A stretch of 64,000 bases of DNA from Whitmania pigra (Eukaryota > Annelida > Clitellata > Hirudinida > Haemopidae). Location: the NCBI GenBank assembly GCA_021613335.1, contig JAJTWR010000266.1, forward strand, positions 1,721,001 through 1,785,000, in the 5' to 3' direction. The position numbers and the translations under genes were made by a program. Every line of letters begins with the position of its first letter. Position 1 is the first letter of the stretch. Of the stretch, positions 1 to 12,800 are shown piece by piece. The notes beneath the pieces were generated by a model. The model had not been told where the DNA came from and ran no database searches. It saw only the letters and a program-made list of their open reading frames with translations.

Positions 1-341
1 GATCTGTTGAATTATCTTGTGTTAATAAGCTCTTCATAAATGGTTTGACTGTGAAAACTATAATGCTTATGCATTTACAACATTTGAAAATCTAATTTGC
101 AGTATGACATTCGCATTGATGTTAATTTATTTGTATGTCGTTATTCTAACGTTAATATTCTTGATCTCATGCATTTTGATGCAGTTAGATAAAAATCCAA
201 TTTGATTTTAAAGGTAGTTTCTGGTCTATATTTTCTCTGGAACGATCTTTGTGAAATTACTTTCCCGTTTATAATTCTTCTCTTACTCATAAAACATGCA
301 ATTACATTATCATAATATTGTAGAATAACTGTTTGACATAC

Positions 342-2437
342 CTGTTTTAAAATCGTTGGCAGAGGCTGTCTGTTGTCGTGATGGTAAATGTAGTAGGTGA
401 CGATTGAAATGATGAAAACGAGGAGAAGAAGGATAAAGTCAAGCGTGATGTATTTCACTAAATTTGTAAAGTCATTTTCCATCAAAATTGTTAAGTTATC
501 ACAACAAAAATGTTAAGAGAGCATTGCTACGTAAATAAAATGAACTAAAATAAATTTCTGAAAATACACTCTTACAACAGTAATTAACTTACTTAATCTT
601 AATTTGGATTTTTAATGATGACAGGTAGTAAACAAAACAGACCAATGAAGGGAACTTTGCCTATTCCTGGTGGAAGCATGTGCTGTGTTGATAGATAGAG
701 GGAAATCGTTGACATGAAGAGGAAGGACGCTACGAATTATTATTATTATTATGTTAACACATTAGATTACTTTCTTAATTTTGTTTAATTTAATTAAAAA
801 AATTTTAGCTCGCGAGGAAAGTGACTCGATTGAGTGAGCGAAATATCTCTAATTGCTCTAATAACGGAGTCATGCTATTTCTTAAAGGGATATCGATCTG
901 ACGGCATCACTGAATTCAATCCTCACCCATGACAAACCTCTGGTTCGACTGGATTGGTACCATGAAGAGGAAGTGAATGAAGATGAGAATGCAAATCGAC
1001 GGACTGACAATAACGTAATTGAAAAATATGGTCTTTCGATCGAGAATGAAAGTGAATGCAAAAGTTACATGTTCCTCAACGTTTCCATCCGGCAGTGTGT
1101 TCAGATAGGTTTCATGCTGAAAAGTTGCCACAATTTAATTAAGTGCAATTATATTTGCATATAAGCGAGCTAGTTTAATCCCCGGGGTAGCTTACAGCAA
1201 GTCTAGTATGACTCATTTATCGAAAAGTTGAAACTTTATGTGTAATTATAATAATGAAGAATACTATTTCAAACTTTAAATAGGTGATGAAATAGGAATA
1301 AATGTAGCAAATAAATGTAAATAAAAGCAACCATGATGTAAGCATCTCTTTCCTTCCACTGGGCAGTCAAAACTTCCACTTCAAAAAAATCTTCTACGGT
1401 TACGTTAAGGTCCGAGGTAGGGTATGGAAAGTGATAAATTCTCAATTCGCACATTTGAGTGTCATATGGAAAATCTGTGAAGTCGGTCATGCAAGTTGTA
1501 GTGGTGTGGATGAAGAGAAACCATTCTATTGTACCGTTGTACCAAATCCTGAGTTTCATCATCTCCACATGTTGTCTTTTTGCGTTGCGACTAGAATTGG
1601 AATTGGTACCATTCACATTGCCTTACGGCTTGTGTTAATAATGTTTATCAGTTTTGCGATGCTCATCAAATAAAAGAGGCTTGGAATTAAACCTTCTTTT
1701 TATCAGACCTTTAAATAAGTACAACACGTCCTGACATTAAATTGCTCACAAAAGAATGCCCTCACTTTAATAAAACAATAGGCAAAGGTTTCCAAAGATG
1801 AAATGCCGGTACCGCCATATACTTTATTCCTCCAAATTGTTCTGGGTCCCATTTGTATGCCGGATCTTGCCATCTCTGAAATAATTTAAGTATTTGTCTG
1901 CAGCAGAGTTTTAAATGGAACTAGAAAATGAGGTATTTCGCGTTTATTAAAATATCAAGGAAGATGGTAAAAATGGCACTTTTATGTAAACCCATTAATT
2001 TTCTTACATAGCGAGTTGACAACTGAACTTCGATGGTATTTTCAAGATCGTTCTGAAATAACACATTATCCAAACTTGAGAATTTATTTAGAAATGCAAC
2101 AAATTTTCAGTTTGAACCCTCACATAGTCTAGGAGGGAGAGAAGCGGTACTGTGATATTGACTTCAAGAGGTCTAGGTCCTTCAGGCAGCATTTTGGAGT
2201 TTGATCCCCTTGCCTCAAAGCATTCGCTCAAACGTTGTTCATGCGTTTTTTTCGACAGCCCTTTCTCCACATGCTGCATCCCCTTTACCTAAACCTAAGA
2301 AAAATGTCAAAATTATAGTGTAGGTACGACTCATCAGCTAGAACAAACCAGAGACCGCACTAATTTTAGTGTAAAACTAATTTAATAAGTTTACTTGCGA
2401 TCAACATCAACAAAATCATTTGCCATTTGGTTTCCAT
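342..2437 (-). CDS. Cys-loop ligand-gated ion channel subunit A (nAChR-like), 3' end outside window
   Basis: Pentameric ligand-gated channel subunit of the plasma membrane. Phase-consistent exons: 2399-2437 (start, METKWQMILLML..., signal-like), 2124-2288, 2008-2052 (45 nt), 110 nt ending near 1768 ('WDPEQFGGIKYMAVPAF'), 1332-1590, 927-1116, 643-729 and 342-457. The Cys-loop is intact at 1449-1493: C-13-C around 'TDFTDFPYDTQM'. M1 is 'FFNYVIVSPSICILIFI', M2 'FVMASFLFMSTISLYLS', M3 'FILLLLVFIISIV'. The 45 and 110 nt exons match the classical nAChR gene structure. No vicinal CC in loop C is seen, so it is probably not an alpha-type subunit. The M4 exon is missing and should lie left of position 1. 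The first intron appears to use a GC donor (2393-2398). Ligand and ion selectivity cannot be read from this. Family assignment is firm. Confidence 0.88.
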
Positions 2438-3277
2438 TATAAAAACTAGATTAATCGTCGAAGCGACGTTCCTCTACTTTCTAATATAACAGACGCCCAA
2501 AACGCTAAAGTCCACTTTTAGATCTGCCAGCATCACTTCGTGAACCTTTGAACGATCCAATTGTAACTTTTAATTGTAGGCGGTCAACAGTTATTTTTGA
2601 AATTCACGAAAAATAAGACTTCTGGGAGGGACCACAGAGGTTGTTCCAGATAACTGCTACAGTTCTCATAATAAAATATGAATAAATTAAATAACTTGGC
2701 GAGAAGTGAGACACTTAAAGCTCATTAACTACTTATTGTATCAAAATGGCCTCTTGAAGTGTTCTCTCGTCATTTTTGGTCAGAAAATAGCTGAAAATGA
2801 AATATCAAGTCAACAAAAAAAATAATGCAGCAGGGTAGATCCAGTCAATCACTTAGAAAACCACTTAACTGTTAGTGGAATGGCACAACGCGGTAAAACG
2901 CAATAAAAAAGATTGCTTATAATCGTAATTTAACACCAATAATGATTCAAATCCACTGAGATTCAAATTCATATCAAATAATTTACTATATTAGGTAAGA
3001 AGTGAGAACACAACTACTACATATCAATGCAATCAATGCACTAAAATCAGTTATCTAACGCGAAATGAAATCAAACAATTCCAATATAGTAATTCTGGGG
3101 TAAAATATTATCATCATCATAATCATTGATCTACAACACAAATTGGTAATGGCATCACATTACATATCAATCAAAAAGATCTAAACAGTGGTTTAACATT
3201 TGCCAAACAGATCCACTGGTTTTTTACTTCAGGCACTACTTGGTAAAGTCAGATTCATGCAGTTCTTAAGGGCAGGT

Positions 3278-5627
3278 TCAGAATGTGGAAATACTGGATG
3301 GATGACAAAGCTTTGCCACACTTATGGCACTCACTATGGAAAGGAGAATACAAAAGGATCTGTCCAGGATGTTAGCAAGCTGCATCCATTCATTGCCTTC
3401 TCCCTCACTTTTAGCACCCTGAAGTCCAAGGCTAGCCTTTTTAAAACTACTGGAATCTGTGATTCCATTTGCATGTTTATTAGAGTTATCAGGAATATGT
3501 TGGTCTTGAGCAGGACCAGATGATATGGAAGGTGTATGACTTTCTTCTTCAAAGAGCTGACTGTAAGACATTCCCAAATTTAAGCCTTTAGGGAAAACAG
3601 TCTTGTTATTGCCCAGGACACAAAAGAAGTAATTCATGTATTTGTTCATGAAAATCTGTCAATTTTTCAAATAATATTGATAATATCTGGTAGGCTTTTT
3701 TCTTCAAATCGTGGTCATACTAGCAAAAAATTAAAAAATGAAACAAGACTTTGGCTCATATCGCAGACCTTCTTGATTGACGATGGAACACTTGATACCC
3801 TTGGATCCTTTTCATGAAGGTGAGAGGTTATAATCGAGAACAAGAACACAATGAAGACACAGGCATATTCATAGACAAGAATTACGGCTGTAGAAAAATT
3901 TTGACACTTATGTTAGAAACATAATTAATGTCTGTTATTCAAATCAAAAGTCAACAGCATCTCTCACCTATGATGGGTGTTCTCACTAGACCAGATGGAA
4001 GAGCATCTTGAACCATGCTGCTGATGACCAACAGGCAAAGAATGGAAAGAGAACCTTCAATGCATTTTCAAATAACTTCAAAACCAATGCTTTGGGTTTT
4101 GACCAACCAAGTGAATTTTAAATATTGTGAAAAGCCATCATCATCATCATCATCATTTAAGGAGACAGCTATTGTAGTGAAACATATAACATCTGAAGCA
4201 ATTACATCTAGAGAAATAGATGATGATTGCATTCAGTGACGGATGGCAAACTTACCAACTATAAACCTCTGCTTGTGAGGAAGCAGAAGCATCAGCACAA
4301 TGAGAACTCCAACAACAAAGATTGGCCAGACAATAATGTAACCATAAAAAGTACTTCTTCTCATGACCTTTACAATGTAAGAAATGCCAGAATATGTTTC
4401 CTTAGAGTTTTCAAAGTCCCTCAGCTGTGACAAAGTAGAAAATTTAATAATAATTCATACTAATTAATTTATACTGTTTAAATTCAGTTAAATTAAGTAA
4501 TAGACAAATCCAGTTTTGGTGCTGCATTAGACCTTTCTATTAAGAACAAATCAAATTTATGTACCAGAGACCAACCCTGGATTGAGCCGACACCAGATCC
4601 CATTCAGTACCAGGATTCATTAACTTCCAACTTTCATAGTCATTGGCCAAGAAAAAGTTAAGCATAGAATCTGGAAGCCAAGAGCTAATTAGGAAGTGAA
4701 ATCTGTGTTCGTCATAAGGAAAGTAAGTGAAGTCCGTTGGGCCCAGGACTCGAAGTCTGAGTCGAGGAGTCCAGGTAACAAGGCCAGAAGAACTGATTGT
4801 GGCAACTCTGTCATCAATTAGGATCAGCTGCCCTCCACTGAATTTCAGTTCAATTGTCAGATAAGTGATTATGTTATGCCAGATGTAATAAAACAAACCT
4901 CAGCAGTATGTTGAATTTTGGATTCCACATTTTATAAATAGATGTGTGGATGAGATTTATGCCTCCAAAGTCATCTGGGTTCCATGTCAGGAAGGCATTT
5001 GTCCATGTCTGTTACATGTGTGTATTAATGTCAAATACTATCAGCCAAATTATGTATACATATAAATGTAAATATATACTAAAACTGTCAATATGTAACA
5101 AAAATTTAATATAGTACTCTTATGTTAACATATTTGGGTCATCAAATATATTGTTACCACAAACCAATCCAATAAAAATGTCTGCTGTAACGAAGCATTT
5201 CTTGTCAACCTAAGTTTAAATTCGTAATTTAAAAATAAAAGCTAAAGATTTCAATGTTCTCCCTTAAGATGAAGATATTTACCTCAATAATTTCGAATAA
5301 GTGCGTCGTCCAGTTGACGCGAATAGATTCGGAAAAATTCTTGACGGGTCTAGAGTGAGTATCTCCCACTGAAAATAACTGCTTCAACAGTCTTGTTTCG
5401 TTATTACGATCATCGTAATGACTAGAGTAATAATCGCGGTCGGAGTGGAAATGGCCAACATTGGCCTCAGCATCAGCAAAACCAGGGCTTGATAACACTT
5501 AAAATTAATTTACGGTAATTTATGCTTTCAATATCCGGAAAATAGCTTCGAAGAACGTTTTTCAATCAAGCAAGACAAAAAAAGTACCGATTAAAGCCCA
5601 GATGTACTTCAGGAGTAACTCGGCCAT
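3278..5627 (-). CDS. Cys-loop receptor family subunit B without the Cys-loop cysteines
   Basis: Complete in nine exons: 5588-5627, 5283-5497, 5165-5209, 4899-5008, 4576-4837, 4256-4424, 3968-4054, 3769-3887, 3278-3655; the sum gives 474 residues and every junction keeps phase. Signal peptide 'MAELLLKYIWALIVLSSPG'. The extracellular domain has 'TWNPDDFGGINLIHTSIY'; M1 'FYGYIIVWPIFVVGVLIVL', M2 'GGSLSILCLLVISSMV', M3 'VILVYEYACVFIVFLFSII', M4 'WMQLANILDRSFCILLSIV'. The loop reads 'GPTDFTYFPYDEHRF' (4699-4743): Gly and Phe stand where the two conserved cysteines belong, so the disulphide cannot form. The neighbouring paralogue keeps both. No CC pair in loop C. The M2 entrance has Gly instead of the usual acidic residue, so selectivity is open. 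The ORF is intact throughout, so this does not look like a pseudogene. Confidence 0.9.
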
Positions 5628-6508
5628 CACGATTTCCAACAGGTGAGTAGGCTAACAAAATTCCAATCACAAACTAGCATGTGTCGGATAGAATCTCAAT
5701 CAACTAATAAATAAAAGAATGATAAAATTATAACAATTTGTACACATAAACAGGCTCCCCAAATTTGTGGCTTTGGCGAAATCATATTTTGTGCTTCTAT
5801 TCCACTTATCCCCGAATATTTACGAATAGAACCCAAAAAAAGACCCAGAACGACAAAATCATTCCTCACCTTTGACAAAAAAAACTGTTTAACATGCAAT
5901 ATTCTCGCCTAATAATTTGGATGTGTTACCTGTGACCAACTCTTCACAGCATTGAAATCCATAACTCAAACTATATAAATGTTTTGATGAAACATATATT
6001 TTATATATACATTCAAACTCGGTTATATCGCCCGAACCTTTTTTTACTTCGCTTGGATGCTGTATTAAGGTGGAAAAAATGTGTTCACCCAGTAAGTAGT
6101 AATTATAAGTAAAATATCACGAACAGTTCTCCAAAATCATTAGATTTTCGTACTTCTTTTGGCGAAAACATGGTAAATTTTGCAACTATTAACCTTTTCC
6201 AAAATAGAGGGGTACGATACAAAATTCAACAAGCGATACAAGCAACCTCGTTATGGCCGAGCCTGACGGTATAATATGTTTATTCATAAACCCCCATAAG
6301 TGGGAGCGTCAGGGGCATTAGCGACGCATCAAAGGCGCACTTCGTAGCGGTGCAAACTGGGCTGTGAACACGACAACGGCCGTCGCTTTTACAGCCATTC
6401 GCAGGCACGATACCCTGTGCCTGCTTGCACGCCGAAGTGAAAGCAAATAACACCCAAAATCTGCACATTTTTAATTTTTCCTACAAGCATTAGCATAGAT
6501 CTGTTTAT
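5628..6508. other. Spacer between channel B and the FASTK-like gene
   Basis: No coding exon could be supported. A small ATG-led stretch at 5930-5962 with a splice donor could be a 5' exon of channel B but has no signal-peptide character. The stretch contains a dispersed repeat copy (6277-6440), listed separately. Confidence 0.5.
6277..6440 (+). repeat. Dispersed repeat, copy 1
   Basis: GC-richer block in AT-rich DNA. It starts with a GTTTATT motif followed by 'AGCGTCAGGGGCA', and later carries 'GGGCTGTGAACACGAC'. The same landmarks in the same order and orientation occur at 48575-48692, and a looser match is at 46734-46850. No coding capacity; a SINE- or MITE-like element is likely. Confidence 0.6.
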
Positions 6509-9310
6509 CTACATAACCACTCCACACTTGGACAAAATTTCCCTCAGAATTTTCATTCTTTGCTCTTCTGTTGCTTTCCCCAAATATTCTGCAGTTGCTG
6601 GATCAATCTGGAAAACACCACAATCGCATTGTAACACATTTCACCATTTTTTTTTAATTTTATATAATAATAAATTAATGTTATAATGAATTGAAAAATA
6701 GCATGGGTATCCTTCAAATCTGATTGCTTTATCTAGCCATTAAAACATCACGCAATCACTAAATGGCTGCTTATCATTGCTACCCCTTTTTATTCAGATA
6801 TACTGAACGGAAAGTTTACAAATATCTTATCAACTAACCACATAAACATCATAGCCGAGCTTCTGCAACAGTCGAAGTTCCAACTTTTGGACACCTTTTA
6901 GGACGGGAGCGTTGGATGCGTACTGTCTACGACCCATTACTTTAATGCAGATCCTGGTGATTGAAACCGTTCAGTGGAAGAAATGAGTTTTCTCAGAAAT
7001 GAATTATTGTAAAAGATGTTGTTGAATAAAAAGTTTTGTTTAACTTAATAATGAACTCAAATCAAGTACTGACTTTTTCGGATAGCTTTGCGATTCAGAC
7101 TTCAGATGTAGAGGCTTATAGTCCATATTTGCACTGAAAATATTTTTGTATTTGTATGACTGTTGTCTTAACTGAACCACTCTACTTTAAATCAGATTGT
7201 ACTAATGCAATCCATCATCGTACAAACGTACCGTTCTGGAGAAATGTTGGACTTGAACTCCATCAGTACTTCTTGCAAGATGGAGATCTGTGAATCCTGA
7301 GTATTTGGCTTGTATCCTTCAAGAAATTTCCTGATTTGATCTGATTCGGATCTGAGTTTCTTAGGCTTGCCTGACTCATCAATTTGGAGTTCAATGTCTG
7401 AAAATTTTTAAAATATTCAGCATTACTAAGCACCTGCCTCATCATTACATAGTAATTAAATTTGTTTTACATTTCTCAAGCCATTTAGAAATAGCATAAG
7501 ATGATCATATTAGTTAATCAACATGATATACAGCTCAAAGAACTATGATGATTTCTGGATTATAGATTCAGTTACACATTCAAAGCTGCAATTACCTGCA
7601 ATTTTTGAGAAGTTAAAGATAGGGTGCACCTTGAATAGTGACCAATCACCTAGCAGCTTTTGAATGGAATCTATAGCAGCAGAGAAGCCCTGCCTATGTA
7701 TGAGTCCAGTTTCTACCACTTCCAAGCTACTTGGGGTAACAGAATCAAAATATTCCTGAAAGAAAATCGATAAGACGTCTGCAACCATTAACTTTCAATT
7801 GCTTGTGAATGTTTAACAAATGACATCTAAACACAATTTGTGAGATGCTGAAGAATTTGATAGACCTACTTTGGTAACAGGATGCAGAGGTTCACTGAAA
7901 CCACCTTCTATGGTTGCTGCGGAATGCATGAGCAGTAACTGGTAGTCTTGCTCCAGTAATCTCCCTGCACCATGTTATCATAAATGTTAATGTTATTTAG
8001 CTGATATAAATAATTAATTGTTTACGTGCTGAAACAAATATTCACCAAAGGAATAATGTTTTTTAATGGAAATCATCACTCCAACAAAAAATTATTTCTG
8101 AAATCCAACCTTTCTTGAACCGAATAAATTCAGGAGAGAAAGCCAATCGGAGTAGTTCTGGGTCACAAATTCCATTGACAGCCAATGCAGATAGGGTTTC
8201 TATGAATATCTCAGCATACATGTAAGCCTGTTTTAAGTCTGATTTAAGGAGTTGCAGAACATTAGACTTCAAAACATCAGGGACATCAAGACTGAAAGTT
8301 GACAAGGCCCACAAGAGCCTACTGTAATCCTTGAGCCTCGGAGGTTGCTGTCGCAGATTCCTACCTTTGTTTCTGGAAAGACTCAAGTAGGGATTCTCCA
8401 GCTTGTCACAAAATATATCGGTCACTCGATTCTGAAGATGCACGTGGTGAATGTTCAACGAGGTATAACTGAAGGCCATGTTCGAGAGATGAGTAAAACT
8501 GGTGGAGTGGCTGAGAAGCTGATCACACAGTATGTCCCCAAGTTGCATAAAAAATGGAAGGTTGTTAAAATTGGCATGCCTGAGAACTTTGATCATGTTG
8601 TTCAAATCAGTGAGATAAAATTCTGACCCAGTGTTAAGGCTGTTGATAATAAATGATTTCAGTGCCTCCAGTGTTGAGAACTCTTTGATTCGATTATTTG
8701 TGGAGAAGAACATGTGACAGATAAGACCAATCTCCCTGGACGAAAGTTTGGAAATATTGTCTCTCAAATACTTTTCCATTTTATCCATCACAGGAATCAT
8801 GGTAGATGATTTACTGAGAGACACAAACTTTGCAAAGAGAAGTGCATCTTCCTTGGTCACAATAAGATCATCCCATTTGAACATCATAGTTCTGATAACA
8901 GCATTAATATAATCATCATAATAAAACTGCGACCTATCTAAAATGTCGGCGCAGTAGAATGTCGACACATTGTCGAAGGACGGCTGACGCTGGAAACATT
9001 CTCTCTGGAGGAGTTTCTTCGTAAAGCCATCAACCGGCTTAGAATTGTCAATAAAAGTTGTACGCAATACTTCTAAAAATTCGCTATTACTCAGCTTTTC
9101 TAAACTCTTAGAATCGATTTTCGACAACTGATGGCTGCCAGATGAAACATCTTCGCTTACTATTCTATTTTTGTAATTGTCAGCTCTAAACAGATCATGA
9201 TAGAGCGTCTTATTTATTTTAGAGAATGAAGTGAATGTACTTTTCACACTTAACTCAAAATGTCGAGTTGTCGAGAAACAAAGACGACCGTATCTAAATA
9301 AACTCAACAT
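6509..9310 (-). CDS. FASTK-family protein with RAP domain, mitochondrial RNA regulator
   Basis: FASTK proteins act in mitochondria on maturation and stability of mitochondrial transcripts. The long first exon (8110-9310) begins 'MLSLFRYGRLCFSTTRHF', Arg/Ser/Thr-rich and compatible with a mitochondrial presequence. I chose this ATG over the one at 9436 because the extra segment is hydrophobic and unlike a presequence. Helical FAST-type repeats follow, e.g. 'LSNMAFSYTSLNIHHVHLQN' and 'YSRLLWALSTFSL'. Downstream exons near 7873-7967, 7600-7756, 7232-7398, 7065-7130 and 6845-6970 keep frame. The second-last exon reads 'GVQKLELRLLQKLGYDVYV', a RAP-domain signature, and the last (6509-6598) ends 'EILSKCGVVM'. 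About 670 residues, normal for FASTKD proteins. I cannot say which paralogue it is. Confidence 0.82.
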
Positions 9311-9867
9311 GACTGCAGTAACCAAAAAGCGCCCACAAACAAAAGACCATGCAAGCATAGACATCCAATTCACCACAAACAAAATATAACAAAACCATTC
9401 AACTAATTTATTTATTACTTTGGCGTGTTGTTTCAATTTCTCAAAAAATTTTCATATAGACATGTCTCCACTTTATCCTGGCCAGAACTCACTACAACCC
9501 CAGCCATTTACTAATTGGAACCAAACGGAAAGAGCTTAACTCAAGCCTAGCGTCGAATGGCGGCCATACAATGTTCTCACAAATCATAAGCAATTTTGTC
9601 ACACCCACTCCATTTTTCGCAGACTTAGTAGCTGACTCCGTAAACGTTGTGCAAGCGTTCACACTCCAACCCATGGAAAACTGAACTGGCTGATCCCTAA
9701 GCCTTTATTGTTAAGTCTTGTCAAAGTAAACAAATTCTTTAAGAGATTCATCAAAAATCATAAAAAAATAGCAAGAAATCTGAGCAAAAAATGCCTTTCA
9801 ATGTTGATCAATAGATGTTAATCACATTATTTATTAATGATTAGCAACAATAATGGAAACAGAAAAT
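9311..9867. other. Spacer between xylose isomerase 3' end and FASTK-like 5' end
   Basis: About 560 bases with no supported exon. Both flanking genes are on the minus strand, so this should hold the 3' UTR of the isomerase and the promoter of the FASTK-like gene. No specific element recognised. Confidence 0.5.
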
Positions 9868-12800
9868 TTAGAAAAAGTAGTTGTTGAGGATCCTCTCAAA
9901 ATGCTCCTGTTTGCCAGAAATTAACTTTGGCTCACCATTCTTCAGCACAAAGGCCTGAAAAGCAGAAACAATGCAATGCTGAGAAAAATTACATAATTTA
10001 GTAAAAAAACTCAACACGTGATAACTATATAATAACGTTAATGCATTATTTTTAAAAAGCAAAATTATTGAAAGAGTTTTCCGAGTGACTCGCCTCACAA
10101 TCCTCCAAAGTGGCAGATCCCTCTGCTACTTTTGCTCCAATGCCCTTTTTGTAGCTGTCATACCTTGCCTATAACAGATTATTATGTAACTTTACTATAA
10201 TTTATGGTTATATTAAATGCCTAAAATAAGGTTCTTATATTATTATTTAAGAGCAAAGCATGGTTTTACTTAACAAATTGCAAATTATATTATTATTATT
10301 ATTTTACCATTAAACTGATAACTAATGCAAATTATATTATTAATATTTTACCATTAAACTGATAACTAATCAAAATTCTATTAAAACTAATTCAACAGAC
10401 TTCAACAAGTTTCTTCAAAACACCATCTTCTACCATCCCCGCAGCAATTTTCAATGCCTTTGCAAATGTGTCCATGGCCCCTTTACGAGCAAAATAATTA
10501 CTGTGATACTATCAGCATGCAAGCACAACCATTAATTATAATCTGGACAAAAGCGAAACAATCAAGAACTCACATTAGCTAATTAATCAATTAATTAAAA
10601 ATTAAATATGCAAGCAAATCTCAGCAAGCGCTTTTCAGAACATGCGCGATACTCCTCGTTGGAGCAACAACTTAACAAATTTGATCTACTACATCATACA
10701 CCATTAAATCATTAATTCGACCTTAGTGCCTAGAAGCCATCGACAGAAAATCAAACCAATGTGTCCAATGAACATGTCCTCCACATCAGTCGATTCCCTC
10801 CTAATTTTTGCATCAAAGTTGAGGCCACCCGGAGCCAATCCACCCTGCTCCAAGACAGTCTACAATGTAGTAACAAAAATGCAAGTGACACATGGCTTTT
10901 TCTCAAGAAATTTATCTCATTAGATAATAAGCAATATCGTAGGTTATTATACTTAAACTCATTCAACGTTGACAATCACTAACCTTCATGACAAGCGCAC
11001 AGTTTTTGACATCCATGGGGAACTGATCAGTATCCCAGCCAAGATCTGGCGATCCAGTGTTAGCATCAATGGAACCAAGCATTTTAAAACTAAAGAGGAA
11101 CAATTTTGCCTCATTTTTTTATAGAAAGAATTTTGATGGGTCAAATTTCTTAAATGTTTCAATATTAAAAATTCATATGTCATTTAGTTGAAACAAGATT
11201 TTTTTTGATCTTTTATTATATAAAAACAAAAATACTTCTTAAAGCATCTCAGATGGCAGATATATGGCACTACATCACGCAATAACCCCCATAAGTCAAC
11301 AATCTAAAATACCAACGCAGAGGCAAAGATGACATCGTGTTCGTACGGATGACCGGCCAGAGTGGTATGATTAGGTTCAACATTGATCTTTAAGAAAAAT
11401 GTTAAATGTATTTGCCACAAGCAAAATAATTACATAAGCAAACATAAATAATTATCAGGAAATATGCAGATCACGTAAGACTCTCTGGCGACATCTTAGG
11501 CTAGGTTTTGAAACATTTAGTGAGTAAGCAGAACCAGCACAACTGCAATTGGTAGATAATATGTTTGTCTCACCTTAAAATCAGAGTCAAGATTGAATGT
11601 TTTCAGGAAGGCTATGACGGTCATGACATCTGTAAGAAAAATGCAAACAAATTGTGTTCTTATTGGTTAATTAGAAACAGGTCACAAGCCATTAAATGTG
11701 GCTAAAATGTTAATTTTAATTAGATAAAAGATGTTCACACTGTCTCACCATAATCATATTGATGTCTAGAGGGCTCCTTAGCTTTTGGTTCAATCAAGAA
11801 CTGGCCAGTAAAACCAATCTTCTTCTTGTATTCTGAAAGGTTTTAAGAATGCATTTACTACTCACAACTATTGCAGCAATAATCTGTCATATTATAAAAG
11901 TATACTATATCTCTCAGTTTAACAATATTTCCCCATATTTTGTGGCAATGCAGAAGAATTGGAAACTTATAAAAATATGCAATTTTTGAAGAGAATAATG
12001 AAATAATACTGAATAATGAAATTTTGTACCAACTGAGAGCCATTTTGTAGAATTCAGCCAAATTTGAGAGTTCTTTGAAGACATTGGTATTCAACAGACT
12101 CTGGTATCCCTCCCGGCCTCCCCAGAACACTGCATAAACAATCGCCAATCAATAACGCACTTAAGAAAGCCATTATTATCGACCGCATTCAGATGACATT
12201 TCTTAAATAAAAAAATTAAAAAATGACACAGAATGTTACAAAAAACAACTTCTGATCTTTATAATGAGCTGCAATGCTTATAACAACAAAACCACAAATG
12301 CACAAGCTAATACTCAAACATCTCAACATCAATGATTCGACCAAAATTCTTAGCTCCCAGTTTCTTGGCAATGTCAAGACCCTTCTTGACCTGGGCACCG
12401 GCATAGGCGAGCACATGAGAATCTGGATTGGTGGCAGCTCCATTCATGTACCTACAAAGAACATGGGATTTTATATATGCTATTGCATTTATACTTTTGA
12501 TAATGCATTTAAATCGTTAAAAAAATTAAAATAATTCAAAATGTGACATACAATCGCACAGTCTACTTGTGAAAATAAAGCATCAGTAACATAATTCATG
12601 AGTGCTTCATCACATTTTTGATGAATTGAGATGTTGAAATATTTGTTTGTTTTTCCTAACATTACAACATGTTTTCAAAAAATAATTAGTCAAATAGGAA
12701 ATCAGAGACCTTGGATTAGAAAACAAATTGCAGGTCCCCCAAAGTGGAATTATTCCAGTAGATTTTTGAAGCTCCATCGCATAATCTGTTATTTCATCCA

